From contig JAEWHE010000014.1 in the NCBI GenBank assembly GCA_023387965.1, positions 186,001 to 250,000 on the forward strand: a DNA stretch of 64,000 nucleotides, in the 5' to 3' direction. Source of the DNA: Bacteroidota bacterium (GTDB taxonomy: Bacteria > Bacteroidota > Bacteroidia > Flavobacteriales > Flavobacteriaceae). Below are positions 61,479 to 64,000 of the stretch, in pieces. A program made the translations under genes and the position numbers. Within the stretch, counting starts at the first letter, position 1, and each line of letters begins with the position of its first letter. Under the pieces are notes generated by a model. The model worked only from the letters and a program-made list of their open reading frames with translations, searched no databases and was not told where the DNA came from.

Positions 61479-64000
61479 ATGAAACAAAAACTACTATTGC
61501 TAATTACGCTGCTTTTTTCAAGCTGGGTTAGCACTGGGCAAGTGCTCAACCAATCCGCTGGTTGGCCTAATGCCGCCTGGACAATCACGGGAACGTATAA
61601 TTCCGACCCGTTGGCTTTTGAGTCCGATCCGACAACTACTGCATTTTTCGCATTTGATGATGATGATGCAGGAAATCCTTCAGATGACGATATTGCAGCT
61701 GAATCACCAATCATCGATTTAACTGCAGCTTTTACAGCAGGCGAAACTGCATTAGAGATTTCAGTTGATTATGGGTATTACTATTTAGCTGAAGATGTAT
61801 TGAGATTCGAATATTGGGATGCTACTGCTGCTTCTTGGTTGCCTTGGCAAACAGAAAATATTCCAGGGAACAATATTTCGATTACAAATAATTTCTGTAC
61901 CATTCCTAAAACAAACTATGTCACGGAACCTTTAAGTATTGCTAATTTTACTCCAGCACAATTATCAGGGTTTAGATATAGAATTTTTTATGATGACAAT
62001 CCTGATGGAGCAGATTGGAATTATGGATTTTGCTTCGCTTCGCCTACAATTAGATCGCTCTCTTGTGCGGCTCCTGCTAATTTAGCTGTCACAGCAAATT
62101 CTATTACTTCTACAAATGTTAACATCGAGTGGACCGCTGTGACTGGTATTACAGGTTTTGAATATGTTTTAGATAACGTGAGTACGGATCCGGCTGGTGC
62201 TGGAACTGCGATCGCAGCGAACACATATTCGAGAACTGATCTCACACCTTTAACGCAATATTATTTTCACGTAAGAACCGTATGTACATCTGGATTGAGT
62301 CCTTGGAGAACAATTACTTTTACAACATTGGCAGCACCTCCAGCTAATGACGAATGCGCAGCTGCTGTATCCCTTACGCCAAATGCTGATTTACTATGTG
62401 GATCAGTAGTAGCTGGAACAGTCGCCGGAGCAACGGATTCTGGCGAACCTAATAATGGAGTAGGAACGCCTGATGACGATGTTTGGTATTCTTTTGTAGC
62501 AACAGCAACAACACATAGAGTTTCTTTATTGAACGTTACGGGATCACCAACTGATCTTGTTCATGAAGTTTTAGAAGGAACTTGTGGAGGTGGATTAATA
62601 AGCCTTAATGTTTCGGATGCCGATACAAGTAATGTTTCTGGACTTTTAGTCGGTACTACTTATTATGTAAGAGTATTTACTTATACTTCAGGAAGTACTA
62701 ACACGACAAATTTTGATATTTGCATTGGAACTTTTCCACCACCACCAGCTAATGATAGCTGTGCTGGAGCGGTTGTGTTTTTATCCAACAATGATGGTAC
62801 TTGTACCAACAACGTTTCAGGAACTTTGGCTTCAGCCACAGATTCAGGTGAAGGCGATAACGGAGCCGGAACTCCAAATGACGATGTTTGGTTTCAATTT
62901 GTGGCTACTGCAACAGATCATCAAATTAGAATTACAAATGTACAATCGACACCAACAGATCTTGTTCACGAAGTTCTCGAAGGAACATGTGGTGGCGGAT
63001 TAGTTAGTCTTTCTGTAAGCGACCCTAATACCAGTATGGTTTCTGGATTGGTTGTTGGAAATTCTTATTATGTGAGAGTATTTAGCTATTCAGCCGATGC
63101 TGGTGCAACTACCACCTTTGATTTATGCGTATCAACCCCACCAGTTGGATCAGTTTGCGAAAACCCAATTGTGGTTTCAGGGTTGCCATATACTACAACT
63201 GATAATACTAGTGCCTACGGAAATGATTACAATTTCCCTGATGGAGGTGATTCGGGATGTTCCGCAACTTCCAATTATTACCTTAACGGAGATGATGTGG
63301 TTTACGCATATACCCCTGCAACTGATCAATCAATTAATATCAGAATCCCTAACGCTGTGGGTTGGTCTGGTATGTTGGTTTACACTGATTGTTCTGACAT
63401 TGGAACTGGTGCAATCGCTTGTGCATCTAGCGGTTCTTCAGGAGATCGTGAAATCAATGAATTAAGTGTTGTTGCTGGTACAACTTATTACATCGTAATT
63501 TCGACTTGGCCGTCACCGGATAATTTCGCATATACTTTGAATATTACTCAAAATACTTGTGTAAATTCTACCGTAACATTTTCTACAACAAGTAATTGCG
63601 CAACCTCACCTGATTTCTTTGTGAATGCTAACCTTACTAGTTTAGGATCTGCAACTTCATTAACTTTAAGTGACAACCAATCTAGTCCTACACAAAACGT
63701 AACTGCAATTGGTTCTGCTCAATTTGGTCCTTATCCAGTAGGAACGAATGTTGTGATTACTGTTACAAATGATCAAGATGCAAATTGTGTAGTAACTAGT
63801 ACAAACCAAACTATTGTAGCTTGTCCTCCAGCTAATGATTTATGCGCAAATGCAATTCCGTTAACTCCAGGAGCTTTGATTTCGTCAAATCCAGTAGTCG
63901 GAACAAATTTAGGAGCACTTATAGACAGTGCTGATCCTATCCCAACTTGCGATGCTTTTGATTTTGCAAATTCTGGTAAAGATGTTTGGTATTCTGTAGT
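61479..64000 (+). CDS. Large cell-surface protein, paralogue of the preceding gene (3' partial)
   Basis: An ATG at 61479 opens a frame that stays open to the end of the window (840 codons visible). It has a signal peptide (MKQKLLLLITLLFSSWVSTGQ) and an N-terminal domain (to ~196) unlike that of its neighbour. Collinear modules follow: Fn3-like (~197-284), two PPANDxC modules (from ~287 and ~420), the NPIVV domain (~556), the TNDQD domain (~694) and an ANDLCANA module (~783). The sequence ends in the DVWYSVV strand of the last module. A C-terminal sorting tail is expected beyond the window. Confidence 0.9.
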   Translation, partial: MKQKLLLLITLLFSSWVSTGQVLNQSAGWPNAAWTITGTYNSDPLAFESDPTTTAFFAFDDDDAGNPSDDDIAAESPIIDLTAAFTAGETALEISVDYGYYYLAEDVLRFEYWDATAASWLPWQTENIPGNNISITNNFCTIPKTNYVTEPLSIANFTPAQLSGFRYRIFYDDNPDGADWNYGFCFASPTIRSLSCAAPANLAVTANSITSTNVNIEWTAVTGITGFEYVLDNVSTDPAGAGTAIAANTYSRTDLTPLTQYYFHVRTVCTSGLSPWRTITFTTLAAPPANDECAAAVSLTPNADLLCGSVVAGTVAGATDSGEPNNGVGTPDDDVWYSFVATATTHRVSLLNVTGSPTDLVHEVLEGTCGGGLISLNVSDADTSNVSGLLVGTTYYVRVFTYTSGSTNTTNFDICIGTFPPPPANDSCAGAVVFLSNNDGTCTNNVSGTLASATDSGEGDNGAGTPNDDVWFQFVATATDHQIRITNVQSTPTDLVHEVLEGTCGGGLVSLSVSDPNTSMVSGLVVGNSYYVRVFSYSADAGATTTFDLCVSTPPVGSVCENPIVVSGLPYTTTDNTSAYGNDYNFPDGGDSGCSATSNYYLNGDDVVYAYTPATDQSINIRIPNAVGWSGMLVYTDCSDIGTGAIACASSGSSGDREINELSVVAGTTYYIVISTWPSPDNFAYTLNITQNTCVNSTVTFSTTSNCATSPDFFVNANLTSLGSATSLTLSDNQSSPTQNVTAIGSAQFGPYPVGTNVVITVTNDQDANCVVTSTNQTIVACPPANDLCANAIPLTPGALISSNPVVGTNLGALIDSADPIPTCDAFDFANSGKDVWYSV

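Noticed and set aside
62713..63465. Open frames of 96 and 122 codons in an alternative frame
   Set aside because: They are shadows of the large partial surface-protein gene, whose own frame is open from 61479 to the window end and encodes recognisable repeated modules.

Overview
The window is chromosomal DNA from a member of the Flavobacteriaceae, most likely Flavobacterium or a close relative. The evidence is low GC, Bacteroidetes-type promoters (a TAnnTTTG -7 box about 20 bases after TTG/TTTG), starts without obvious Shine-Dalgarno sequences, a menaquinone pathway, a fused CcsB-CcsA cytochrome c maturation protein, Bacteroidetes-restricted families (DUF3276, DUF4835, long NusB) and a type IX secretion sorting domain. 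I see no rRNA, tRNA, CRISPR array, prophage or insertion sequence. No gene-free stretch exceeds 300 bases.

Layout. 1-2.5 kb: end of a cyclophilin-FKBP isomerase, two exported unknowns and a thioredoxin-like protein. 2.5-8.4 kb: CsaA-like protein, DUF3276, an ABC exporter half, leucine dehydrogenase, then nusB-DUF1573-yajC. 8.4-13.8 kb (minus): an outer-membrane barrel, then an operon of DUF2520 protein, kdsC, a UbiA prenyltransferase, maf and a short MscS channel. 14-18.5 kb: a 20-cysteine copper-storage-like protein, the ccsBA fusion and glutathione peroxidase. 19-31 kb: a menaquinone region (menD, cvfB, menB, menA, menC) interleaved with three PH-domain genes, a papain-family peptidase and a HigBA-type toxin-antitoxin locus whose toxin frame is broken. 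31-36.3 kb (minus): acyl-CoA dehydrogenase, NTF2-like protein, two lipoproteins, a luciferase-like oxidoreductase and rlmH. 36.4-42.2 kb: a low-complexity secreted protein, nadC, a BrkB-like membrane protein, priA and a LytTR response regulator. 42.3-46.2 kb: rpsF-rpsR-rplI, a DUF6495-like protein and ligA. 46.2-48.8 kb: a trypsin-like accessory gene and a 5'-nucleotidase split into two genes. 48.9-56.9 kb: dapA, ferritin, bamD, rpoZ, coaBC, DUF4835, recN and fabV. 57-64 kb: two tandem, related, very large cell-surface proteins, the second running off the window.

Most of the window is housekeeping sequence. The least explained material is a family of four dispersed intergenic elements with shared ends and divergent hairpin middles (14.3, 28.7, 37.1 and 53.9 kb), intergenic arrays of 14-bp and TTGGAATTT repeats, the frameshifted toxin, the trypsin-like gene, and the two collinear adhesin paralogues, the second preceded by a nested inverted repeat. 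I do not see a convincing complete new multi-gene system; the dispersed repeat family is the best candidate for follow-up.
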